DNA from: Rhynochetos jubatus
Taxonomy: Eukaryota > Chordata > Aves > Eurypygiformes > Rhynochetidae
Reading direction: 5' to 3'
Assembly (NCBI GenBank): GCA_027574665.1
Contig: CM050655.1
Span: 15,185,170 to 15,249,169 of the forward strand
DNA: 64,000 nucleotides
Shown: positions 25,134-36,010 of the stretch, one piece after another
Position numbering within the stretch: the stretch's first letter is position 1
How the letters are laid out: every line of letters begins with the position of its first letter
Program-made: the position numbers and the translations under genes
Notes under the pieces: model-generated
What the model was told of the DNA's origin: nothing
The model's database searches: none
What the model saw: only the letters and a program-made list of their open reading frames with translations

Positions 25134-25700
25134 GAATGAAGCTCCTTTCAAGAGTATTGTGCTCATTATGAAAAAATAGGTTTTCTGATTGATCTTGGGG
25201 CGTTTGTGAAGCACAGTGGAGGATGCAATTACTTCAAGAGTATCTAGAGAATCGGGAAGGAAGGTTTCTGAGTAACCAACATGTGTTTTAAGACTCTCAT
25301 CTCTGTTAGTGAGGAGTCTTTGGTGTTAAACAGAAGAGTTTCTGATAATTTTAAGGGCTTTGTAGCATGGCATTGAGACAATTAGTCTGTCCAGCCTTGT
25401 TCAATGTGATGATGTTTGGCCTCAAGTTTTCTATGAAGTCTGTCATGACTGCTGGATTTTTAGCGGTGGGAAACTCAGATGTGTTCAGGAAGCATGCTGT
25501 ACTTGGCCAGACCTACAGCATATGTTGTAATAAAAGTGAGCTCAGTATCTAGCAGACAGTAGTGGTGATTCTCTTGTATATGTAGGCAGTGTGCTTTGCA
25601 TCACTTGGATGGAAGTAACCTGTTTCAAAGGCAGCCGCGTAATGCTTCCAACTCTTCCAGCACTGGTCATCTTGCAGGTTGGGCATTACAGGTTGCATGG
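25134..25700. other. Unique sequence, no gene recognised
   Basis: An AT-rich stretch running up to the next CR1 copy. No motif, RNA gene or repeat was seen. Confidence 0.55.
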
Positions 25701-25862
25701 AAAAGCTGTGGGTCCCCCATCCCTGGCTGTCTTCAAGGCCAGGCTGGATGAGGCTTTGAGCAACCTGGTCTAGTGGAGGGTGTCCCTGCCCATGGCAGGG
25801 GAGCTGGAACTGGATGAGCTTTAAGGTCACTTCCAATCCTAACCGTTCTATGATTCTCTGAT
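25701..25862 (+). mobile_element. CR1 LINE 3' end (short copy)
   Basis: About 162 bp: 'aaagctgtgggtcccccatc', 'ggctgtcttcaaggccaggc', 'tgaggctttgagcaacctgg', 'ggtgtccctgcccatggcag', 'gagctggaactggatgag' and the terminal units 'ccgttctatgattctctgat'. It has the same truncation point class and sequence as 11121-11277, from which it differs mainly near the 3' end. It is non-coding and in plus orientation. Confidence 0.93.
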
Positions 25863-28800
25863 CTTGTGTAAGGTAATTCCAGTGTGAAGCCTTTAGCCAT
25901 TGCAACTAGTGGTGAGTTTCTGTCTCTTTACATCTGGCAAGTGGACCATGTTTTAGAATAAGTGGACCTGCTTTCCCTGTGGCAGTAACAGTTAGTGTCA
26001 AAATGAGGGAGTGGGAGATGTTCAGAGTTCTTTTACGGTACGCTTCTTTAAGGTGATTTAGCAAATGTCGAACTTCTGCTTGAGCTGTTCTTAGTATTTG
26101 AGTAATGACCCTTACGTGCTTTTGTGAGGGTGATAAGAACATAACATAGTGTCCACACACGCATATATGCATGTCCTCACTTTATCTATGCTTATATATA
26201 TACACAGCCTTTATGTGTATATAAAAACGTAATATATGGAGTATTGTTTTTAATGAAGGCAAGAGTGACTCCTCTTAAGCTTGCATAGTTTCTTCTGGAA
26301 TGTCCTTTTGTGACTTCATGCTTAAGTATCATTTGAATGTGGTGGGTTGTTTTTGGAAGAGAAAGCTGTAGGAAGAAAATTGTTGTTACTTTTTTTATAA
26401 TCATCGTTACGCAGAATTAAGAGGACTTATTTTGTTAAAAAAAAACAAACCACAACCAAAAAAACCAGGCAAAAGAGCAAAGTCAAAAATGCCTGTTTAC
26501 ATTTGATCCTACTTTTCAATGATCACAATTAACCTTTTTTAGATTTTAAACACCCCTTTTAAAATACCATCTGCCTCTTAGAATCATTGTCATGATAAAG
26601 CTGTCCAGCTTTATGTATCAGAAGAAAATTGTTTTCTGTAAGTGGAAGGAAAAAAGTCGCAGGAAGGGTATGTGGCAGATCAGCATATATATCTCATCTA
26701 TATATATGTACAGTAGGGAGGAAGCATTTTTTCTAATAAAACTTTATTTGAAAACAGACGAGAAAGAATGGAATTAGCTTCTCTACGCTTCCAATGATAT
26801 AAACAAATCTTTTTTACTTAGTGGGGTTTTTACTACTTTGCAGTGAACTGGGATTGCAGCATACCATGTTTTAGCCTTTGTTTCTTTGCCCAGGTGAGCT
26901 GATAGGAAAGCATTTTTTTTTTTTTAAGAGTATGCAGGCAGAAATTCATTATAAGCAATTGGTGAGTTCCTATTTACTTTCTTGTTGCCTAAAGTCTAGT
27001 TAAAAAAAAGCAGATGATGACACATATAGACACACATAAATGAAGGTCAAATGGAAAGCTTTTTGAAGAGGGCAAGAGGGAAATGCTGAAATGTGCTTTT
27101 TAACAACCCTGACCTATAGTCATTGTTAGTGACACTTGCAACTGTTTGAAATTACAGTGTCTTTATTTCTGGGAGAAGTGATGGGAGGAGTTTGTTTTCA
27201 GAAAGGCATTTTGCAATTTCATGTTCTTCCATGGGCTTCAATATAGGTACTAGCTCAGAGTATTGGAAGATGAGTACTACCACCATTAGTCATGTGTTCC
27301 TTTGTAGGCACGCTTCTACACAGGACCACAGTAAAACTACTGGATATATCACAGCCTACTCAGAGGCAGATGCCAGATAATGATTGTCCCTTGTTGCTGC
27401 TAGATTTTAACGGGTGATTTAATCCTAATTATGGTTTCCAAATGCTAAATCATATTTTTCTGGAGCATGAATGGTTTTTCATTGGTGTTGCAGATATGAA
27501 AAAGTGAGTGATGCAAGACTGCAAGCGTTTCATGAATTAAAAAGAAAGAAAAAAATTATCTAGCAGTTGCAGATGAAATGTAGAGTTTAATGTTGATTTC
27601 AGGTCTATCTCAATCAGTAGTGTTCAGTTTTTGTCCTTTTAACTCTTAATTTAGTTTAATTCAAAATGCAACTGAACTGATTATATCCCCAATATCCTAA
27701 TTTAGGATGTTTGCCACCAGTTCAAATGCCATCCCTGTCTGTTCACTCCAGCTTAGTTTTTGAGGGTGCAGTGTAAGCTGGTACAGGGGAGCTTCTCTGT
27801 AGTCCCAGTTTTTTTTTTTGTTGCCTACCAATGTCTGAGAATCAGTGATTCTAAAGCTAGCCAGAAGTCTGAGTAAAAGCCCCTTGGTGGGGAGGTGAGG
27901 GGATGTGGGAGGAGATGTGCAGAAAGCCCTTTCTAAAGGAAACTGTGTTCAGCATGCCCATACTGGAAGAGCTGAATTCACAGATGACTTGCTTTCATTT
28001 CACCCTGTGTTAAGTTGCTTTGAATACAAGTATCAGATCAAACTGTTTGTCCTTTTGGTTTCTGCTTTGATGCTGCTAAAGCCTGTGTGCAGCAGGGCCC
28101 TTAGGTTTCGCTTGTGATGCTTTTTCTCTTGGTGCATCTTGGCACTGGAGTGTGAGTGAGCCAAGTTCATTTACCAGTGCTGCCATCAGATGTGTTCTCT
28201 TCATCCTTAGATGTAATGTAACAATCCCTATTAAAGCTACCATAGGAATGCTTTTGTGGATATTTGAGTGTGTGCAGGTCACTGGTGTTAGTCCAGCTAG
28301 TATTTCAGCATGGGATGTGGTAAACACAGTGGGAGAGGAATGAAATAATGATTCAGAATGAGTGAACCTGCCACCAACCTAACAAAGACAACACAATGAT
28401 GTCTATAGCCTCATTGGTATGTGGCTCTACTTAAGGAGAAGAGAATTACCCTGTATATGTAACTCATGCATAGAATATGTCCTTTAAAGATTTAAACAAT
28501 TGATAGTTCTAAGCAGCTGGGTACATTAAATGCACTTAAAACAATATAAACAGTGTGATGCAACAGTGTCCCTGTTGTCAAAAGCGTGCCTTGTAGTAGA
28601 CTCCTACCACAAGTTCAAAATACATGAACAATTTGTGTTTGTGGGATGCAAATGGGTGTTTGCTGTGAAATGTGAGGAAAGGGAAAGCATGCTTGTAAAA
28701 TGAAGACTTAATCAGGATTTCATCATCTAAAAATGAGTTGTCGCAATATTAATCAGAGAAAAGTAGGTTGTACTTTTAGGGAAAGTGAAGTGCTGTTCAT

Positions 28801-31800
28801 TTAATGGCTGCGCTGTCAGACAATGCTTATGGATGAGGGTGCTGCTGTATGCTTGCAACACCAATCACTGATAGTTTTTGAGGAGAAGACTCTGAAAGAT
28901 GCTGGTTAATTTGTTCAAAGCTTAGGTTCAGGCTCTGTTAATATTACTTGGCTGACCTTCTGCAGGTTACCTTGAGAGTTAGAGTGCAGAAATGCTGTGA
29001 CAGCTCCTTCTCCAGAATACTAAGATCCAAAATACATTTTAGTTCTTTTTGTTAATGTTTCATGTTTTAAGCCTTTCAGGTTTGGGTGTGTGTGTGTGTT
29101 CCCCCCGCCCCCTGTCATGAAGATCTGGAAGGGTTATGTTTTTTCTTTAATTTAGTTAAACTGTAACTGAGGTTCTAATGTAATCATGACTTTAAGGTAA
29201 ACTGAAGAAAATACCCAGATGTCACCGAAGCAGCAAGGTGAAGTAGCCTGACTGGATGTTCTAGATCATTAAGGTCCTCTAGATTACAACATGCAAGTAT
29301 GAAAAATAGTGTCTGCCTTACAACTTCTGACTTTCTCCACTTATTGCAAGTGATTATCATGTCCAGTGTCACTGATAGAGTAGCTGTGCAAGTGAAGCTG
29401 CTGTTTAGCATAGTGGCTGTAGAAGAATCTTTGTACTGTGCTGTTTGCCTTCAGTTTGTTCTTAAGACCATTGTGTTTCTTTGTGCTTGATTGCTCTGGA
29501 AGTGAACTAGATCCCACCAACAAAATGTCAAGTCCAGGTAATTTCTCAATGACTATGCCTGAGCAGCTAACATGAGGCATGCGGTGATCCTCTGAATTGT
29601 CATTGTGGGTTATTAGCAAAGCATTTTATTAAGATTATGAATGATTATCTGTCTGAAGCTGGTCTTGTCCTTATAACAGAGAGCAGGCGTATTTTGACGA
29701 TGGATTTGGCCCGGTTCTAGCATTGATTGTGAGAGTAGGCTTCCTGGCCGTCTGTCAAGCTCATCCTGTTTCATTGTGTTCTGAGAGTTAAAGCCTCCAT
29801 GGTAGTAATTCCTGCCTGCTCTGTGCTGGATTCCCTCACAGAGCTGTCTGCCAGTCACGCTTCCTTGGCAACTTTGGCCTTCCTTGTTCAGGCACCTTTG
29901 AAGAATTGGGCTGGCATTATTAGTCTAGTATGTAATGTATGGCAGGACAGAAACACACAGTTAATCTGAAATGATAATGCTACAGAAATAGAATCGAGGA
30001 ATACACCAAGGAATATTTATTGATAGAACACTACTTTGGCCTTGGTATTAGCTAACACATTTCAATGGGGATTGCTTGAAATAGCTAGAAAATTTGTCCA
30101 AAATTGTGGCCAGCTGTAGCATAATCCTATCATAGCAGCAGTGCCAGCCTTCATGAAAGCTGACAACCACTGTCAACCTGTAGCACAAGAACCCTTAAAT
30201 AATGCCTGAATATCAGGACACTATTAATGAAGTTAGAAACACCATTCTTGAGAATATCACATCCAGGGACCTGTTTTTTGTGCATCTTATGAATAGTTAC
30301 CACTTGAAATCAAAGGTAAGGTCATGTGTATGGGAAAATGAGGCTGATGTGAATAGAAAAAAAGAAAGGAACATAATTTGGAAAACCAAACCTGCTGCTA
30401 TTAAGAAAATATGTCTTAAAAAATCTTTACTTATATTGTCTTATTCCATTTAAGGTAAAATCAATATACATATGTATGCATATGATTACTTAGATGGAAT
30501 CTTCAAGCAGCAGCATTTTTATGGAAGTTAAGAAGTGGTCTAATTGGTACACAAAATATTACATGTCAGTCTACCCTGAGTGGCTTACAGACCAATTGGA
30601 ATAGGCAGACACCACATAAAGGAAAAGATGTAACAGTTGAGCAGGGTGGACAGTGGGATGGCAAGCAACTGGTGTGTCACTGCCACTTTGAGTTTTGGTA
30701 TGGAGTTGTTTAGAAGAGAAAAAGCTAAGGGGCAAGAAAAAGAGGATAAAAAGAAAAGGTCTGAGAGGCAGTACCTGAATCCTGGCATTCTGATGCTGCA
30801 ATTCAGGACTCTTGCTCTGTATCCCAAGAATCAAAGGCCAGAGATGGGCCAGGACTTGGTTGTTTGTGCTGGGGAAGAGGGGAGTCCAGAGTTGCAGGGG
30901 ACAGGTAAGGGTGGGTTAGCACTGCTGGTACTGGCAAAAGAGCAGAATTAAGCAGTGGTTCCTCTTCATGGCTTCTCTCAGCAATAGCTGCTGCTGTTGG
31001 TACTTGAAGCGCTGTGTCAAAAGAACGTATGACAGTAGCAGCCTGGCTTTGCAGGGTCAAGCTGACAGGACTGTTTCCCTGCTCCTATGTGTTTGCTGTG
31101 CAGGTTGTCTGCTTTGTTTCTGTCTAGAATTGACTCTGGTAGAGGAGGTCGCTGTCCAAATTAACTATTAGAGTCCCATTAATAATAAAAGATTGAGGTC
31201 TGTTTTGAAAATATGACCCTCCTTTGTTAGAAGCTGTAAAACAAAAACAAAAAACCAACCCCCACAACACCCCCCCTCCAAAAAAAAAAAAACCAAACCA
31301 AAAATGGAAATTTGTTTGAGAAAAATGATATTTGTGTAGTCTGGCTAATATGGGGTAGCTGCTGGAATTGGAGCATAGAGTGCTGATGATAGAGTAACTA
31401 AAGAGATTAATATTTAAAAAATATTTTAAGGTGTTAGGAATATGATTTGTAAGTGCAAATGTCTTGAAGTCAAAATAGGAAGGCTTTTAAAAGGCAGAAA
31501 CGGGATTGATTAGATATTGAACTCTGTTAGTACGCCATTTACAGACTTTTATGATAAGCTAGAAATTTCTTGAGGCAAAGCTATAACTTCCAGGCTTAGG
31601 GAGTGGAAAGTAGTAATTTATTTTTTTGCCACCTGAAGACCTTTGCTGTGATATTGAGTGTGACATAGTGAACCTAAGCTGAGAACATGGTTGACTGTAC
31701 CTTCCTTTAGTTGAATTTGTGTGAGATTGTGAATAAGAGGTTGTATTGCCTTTTCTGCTTCTAGTTTCTTAGCTGCATCATGCTTAACTGTTGAGGAAGT

Positions 31801-32950
31801 GCCCTTGACTAACAAGGTAAGTATGCACATTTTACAGCAAACACACTGCAGTGATTAGTTCTTGTGCATGTCCATCCCTAAATCCTTGGTGTATTTATGC
31901 AGGTCACCTGAAACAGGAAGATTATGTGCCAGGAGACGAGTTGAGGCAATGAAATGCATCATCGGATACTTACATAATGCTGCTTTTATAATAGCTAAGG
32001 GTTTTTTCTTGTTATCTCACCTAGCTCCTTGCATGGCATGTAGATTAGTTTTATCTGTGCTGTGTGAAATTAAAAGTAACAAAACCTGAAACAAAGTACC
32101 TTATCAGCTGCTGTTCTGCAGAGGCAGAAGTAAGAACTATGTAAATACTGGCTATGTTTCAGCATCCTGTGTTACAAAACATGTCATACAAGCGTGTACA
32201 AAGAAAATGAATAGGGAATTATATGCTTAAACACAAAAGGGCTGAGGAGAGAGGTGTACTCTGCAAGAGTGCTGGCTGGAAGGTGCACCCATCCCCACTG
32301 CTGTGACTCTGCACTCAAGCTTCAGGCTGTACTATTCATGCTATACAATTGTTATGTAACTTCTGCACTTCATAATGATCAGCAGGTCTAGCTCTGTTTT
32401 CAGAGTTAATTCCTTCCTCATTTTTTTTTTCTTTAAATATTGTCATATCCCACTAGTGTTCTTCAGAGAGTACACTTTGTTTGCCATAATGGAGTGTGCA
32501 GGGAGGACCAGACATACTGTATCAAAGATAAAATGACCAGTCACTGAACTGGGAAGTTAATGTTTCAGCAGTGTTTTAGCCCCTTATTTGGTTCTCCTCA
32601 TAGATTTTGCAGTGTTGAGGATAGGTTTTTCTGGGCAGTTCTCGTTGCTGTCTGAGTCTTAGCAGTTCCTGCATTGTAATGGTACAGAAAGTGATGCTTC
32701 TGAACATGTGGATCTAAGCAATTCTGTTTATGCCAGTACATAATTGTTTGCAAATTATGTGATATTAGTCTTTATCCTGAGGATTCTGTGTATATATAGG
32801 ATGCTTCAGAGTAAGCCAAGTCCTTTGATAAAATTAACACCTGCAGAAAAGCTATTTTTCTCTTAAATAAGAACTTAAATAGAAGTTTTGACAATGGGTC
32901 AGATTAGTAAGAATGAAAGGAAACCTAAACCTATGGACTAGATAATTACT
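25863..32950. other. Long AT-rich stretch, no gene recognised
   Basis: Contents are mostly unique. A 14-nt GT run lies at 29086-29099 followed by C-rich sequence, and an A13 tract at 31280-31292 follows a C-rich run. A plus-strand open segment at 30202-30315 (38 codons from an ATG) ends in the 5' splice-like CAAAG/GTAAGG, but a stop lies just upstream and there is no good acceptor. Minus-strand open frames at 29341-29619 and 29613-29858 have no recognisable motif. Confidence 0.55.
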
Positions 32951-33241
32951 TTAAGTGAAGGTTATAAAAACAGTTATAGCTCTGATCAAGTAATTTTTCT
33001 TTATGGAAGATAGGCGGCTAACTTCTTTTGACACTTGAGTATGTATAGCCTCACTCTCATTTTGAAAATTATCTTTCATGATTTGTAAATATTTTGCAAG
33101 TTTGTCATTCTTGTATTTCCCCTTCATAGCTGGGAGTAATTTTGAATATAGATATCTGGCCTTCTTTTCAACCATTGTTCCTCTGTGTTGCAAGTAGAAG
33201 TGAGCCAACTTACTCCCTGGGATCTCATCATGCCAAACCAC
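32951..33241 (-). other. Unrecognised open frame, possible exon or gene relic
   Basis: A 96-codon minus-strand frame whose translation looks more protein-like than its neighbours. It is lysine-rich, with aromatic and amphipathic stretches (WHDEIPGSKLAHFYLQ..., KKARYLYSKLLPAMKGKY..., SEAIHTQVSKEVSRL). It opens at GTG rather than ATG, directly after an in-frame TAA, and ends in TAA. Acceptor sites upstream are weak. A 5' splice-like AGA/GTGAGG lies inside the frame at the codons for NES. I do not recognise the family. It could be an exon, a relic of an old mobile-element gene, or chance. Confidence 0.3.
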
Positions 33242-34829
33242 TTCTATTTATACATGCACACCTTCTTTAGAAATTCAACAGGGTGTTTTTAAGGAAATGC
33301 CTGCTGTTCTGGCAGTTGGGTGGAGAGGAAAGGAGGACCTGAGATGTGTATTTCTGTAGACCCTGTGAAAATTACTTCTTGTGGGAGACCTGTGTGTTTT
33401 GAATAATCACTGTGTGTCTCCACAGCAGTCATAGGTGGGACTGGAGCTGGTGAGGATGGTGTTGCTAACTTTAAACTACGTAGTTTGAGTAATGACAACA
33501 GTGTAGCTATGGTAACACACAGCCCTGCTGGGGCTACCCACTTCCTTTAGGCAAGTTTTAATGCCCATGCTGAAGTCAAGGCTGTCAGTTTTCTCTGCCG
33601 AGTACAGATGGGAACATGATTTTAGGCTGACTACTTGCATATCTATCTGAAGGAACAGTCAAAACCTGATGGGAAGGGGGGATGCAGATTGTTCCCACCA
33701 TTTGGGAGTGGTCAGGATGGCTCAGCAACATCTGTGTGATGCCTTCAGTCTAGCGCTGGGGGCAGAAAGAAGGATGCAGGGGGGAACTGCTGCAGCTGAT
33801 GGGAGCCCTGGCTAGTTATAGGAGAAGGAGGGCTCATTATTCAGTTAGGAAGGTCAAGAGATTTAGTATTAGATGAGAGGAGGGCAAAAAACTGTGGTTA
33901 TTTTTAAGTAAAGCTGCTAAAATTTTATAGGATCTAAGGATCTAATGCCATTAAAACACACCCCAGGTTTGTGTGTGAGGGGGAGAGAGGCAACAGTGAA
34001 AATAGTTTTTTCTAGATATATTTTAGATATTTTCTTAAAAAGGAATATTTGTCAGATGTTGGCCTTTGTTGCTGGAGAACTTCATATTTTCCTGTAGAAA
34101 TGCAAAATTCAAAATAAGAAAAATCTTGTCATTGGTAACAGGGAGTAGTTTCTCAATAATCACTATTACTGAACACATAAAGAGTTAAAAATAGTTGGAG
34201 TTAAGTAGGTCATTCTAAGCTAAATTAGGACAGTTGACTGCAGGAATGTAAACATTTTCAGTAATATATGATAGAATTGTGTATGTCTATTTACATTTTA
34301 CATGCATCCTAAGAAAGGTTGGAAAGGGTATGGCTGCCAAGATGACAAACAGCTATTTTGTGTAGTCCAGTCCGTGATAGGCTGGGTCAGATCAAACAGT
34401 ACTTTTTGAGGGATGGGGGGACTCTTCCCTGGGCATGTAATGAGCTTGGTCGGGTAGATAAAGCTTCAGTAGTAGAAGGTGGGGCAGTGAGATAAGACAG
34501 CTGGAGAGGTAGCAGTTAGGTATGGTGATAGCAGGAAGGCCAATGAGGAAAAACTCTGGTAAAGAGGGACCTTGCCTTCTCATGAGAAAGCAGGCTTAGA
34601 ACCAAAAGATAAGACACTTCAGTGGAAATGTGGAGGCTCATTTCAATGTGAGAAACAACCAGGAAGGGATCAATTAGGAAGCAAGGTGTGTGTCCTGTCC
34701 TTTTTTCCCCATCTGGTGCAGCAGATGTCGAGTTGTTACCTTAAAGGGCTACTCTTCTCCAGTTTTTTTTAGTTACATTGAAACATTTCTGTAGTGGTTT
34801 TCATCTTGTTAACTTCTTGGCATGTCTGC
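33242..34829. other. Mixed sequence upstream of the large CR1 remnant
   Basis: No gene is recognised. 33500-33840 and 34380-34730 are richer in G than the surroundings and could be further decayed mobile-element sequence, but no consensus block was recognised. Confidence 0.5.
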
Positions 34830-36010
34830 AGGGCAGGGGTCTTACTGGCATCATGGAGACATGGTGGGATGGCTCCTCTGTCGGGAGCATTGGAATAGAA
34901 TGAGACAGGCTCTTTAGCAACTACAATCAGTGGAGATCAGGATGGTGATGACTGTGTCAAGGACCAGCTGGAGTTCATTGAGCTTGGCCTTGGGATGGGT
35001 GAGGAGCTGATGGAGAGCTTATGGGTCAGGATTAAAGGAAACACAGGGACAGGTGACATTATAGTGTGGGTCTGCTACAGAACACCTGAGTAGGGAGACT
35101 GAGAAGATGAGGCCCCCTATGGACAGCTAGGAGCACCCTTATGTTCACAAGCCCTGGTCCTCATGGGGGACTTAAGTCACACTGGTAACTGTTGGAGGGA
35201 TAACACAGTAGGGTGTTAGCAATCCAGGAAGTTCCTGGAATACGCTGATGATTAACTTATTTTTCCAAGTGATAGAGAGAGCCAACAAGGAGAGGTGCTA
35301 TGCTAGACATGGTTCTCACCAACAAGGAGGGGGTGGTGGGGAATGAGAAGTTCAAGGACAGCCTGAGCTGCTGTAACTATGAAATGGGGGAGTTCGAGAT
35401 CCTTTGGGCAGCAAGGAGGATGCACAGCAAGCTTGCTACCATGGACTTCAGGAGAGCAGGCTTTGCTCATTTCAGAGATCTGCTTGGTAGAGTATTGCAC
35501 GATAAAGCCCTGGAGGGAACAGGGAACAGGTAGCCTGGGAGGAATACACCAAAAAAAAAAAAAAAAGGTCTGAGCACCCAGGGATCAGCTCAGGAAAGCA
35601 GATCCTCCTGGAAATGATGCAAAGGCACATGACAAGTAAAATGATTGGTGACAGCCAAAATAGCTTCACTAAGGGCAAATCATGCCTGACAAATTTTGTT
35701 GCCTTCTATGCTGGGGTTACAGTGTTGGTGGAAAAGGGAAGAGCAACTGTCATCATCATGTTAGTTGATGAGAAGCTCAACACAAGCCAGCAGTGTGTGC
35801 TGGCAGCCCAGTAAGGCAACTGTATCCTGGGCTGCATCAAAAGAATTGTGACTGGCTGGTTGAGGGGAGGTGCTTCTGCCTCTCTACTCTGCTCTGGTGA
35901 GACCCCTCCAGAAGTCCAGCTCTGGGACCCTCAACATGAGAAGAACATGGACCTGTTGGAGTAAGCCATAAGATCAGAGGGCTGGAGCAATTCTTTCCTA
36001 TGAAGCAGAA
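34830..36010 (+). mobile_element. CR1-type LINE body, internally deleted
   Basis: About 1.2 kb of plus-strand LINE sequence recognised from its translation in shifting frames. It runs from part of the apurinic-type endonuclease domain into reverse transcriptase and thumb, ending near 'gctggagcaattctttccta', before the 3' non-coding end seen in the other copies. A 16-nt A-tract (35551-35566) sits at the first internal joint, and a second large deletion removes the RT core. There is no CR1 3' tail, so the right end is truncated or recombined. This element is distinct in its coding blocks from the 9.5-10.8 kb copy. Confidence 0.88.
34838..35975 (+). pseudogene. CR1 ORF2 remnant (endonuclease and RT pieces)
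   Basis: Segments in order: IMETWWDGS near 34850; EELMESLWVRIKG and GDIIVWVCYRTPE at about 35000-35090; ALVLMGDLSH (the endonuclease GDFN-type block) at about 35155-35180; MLDMVLTNKEGVVGNEKF and MDFRRAGFAHFRDLLGRV at about 35300-35495; a joint with A16; then [19 protein letters not shown] and [12 protein letters not shown] at about 35640-35750; a second joint directly into [17 protein letters not shown]; then ILGCIK and a diverged end. The palm, including the FADD catalytic box, is missing and in-frame stops are present. This is a dead relic. ORF2 normally encodes the nicking endonuclease and reverse transcriptase for target-primed insertion. Confidence 0.88.
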
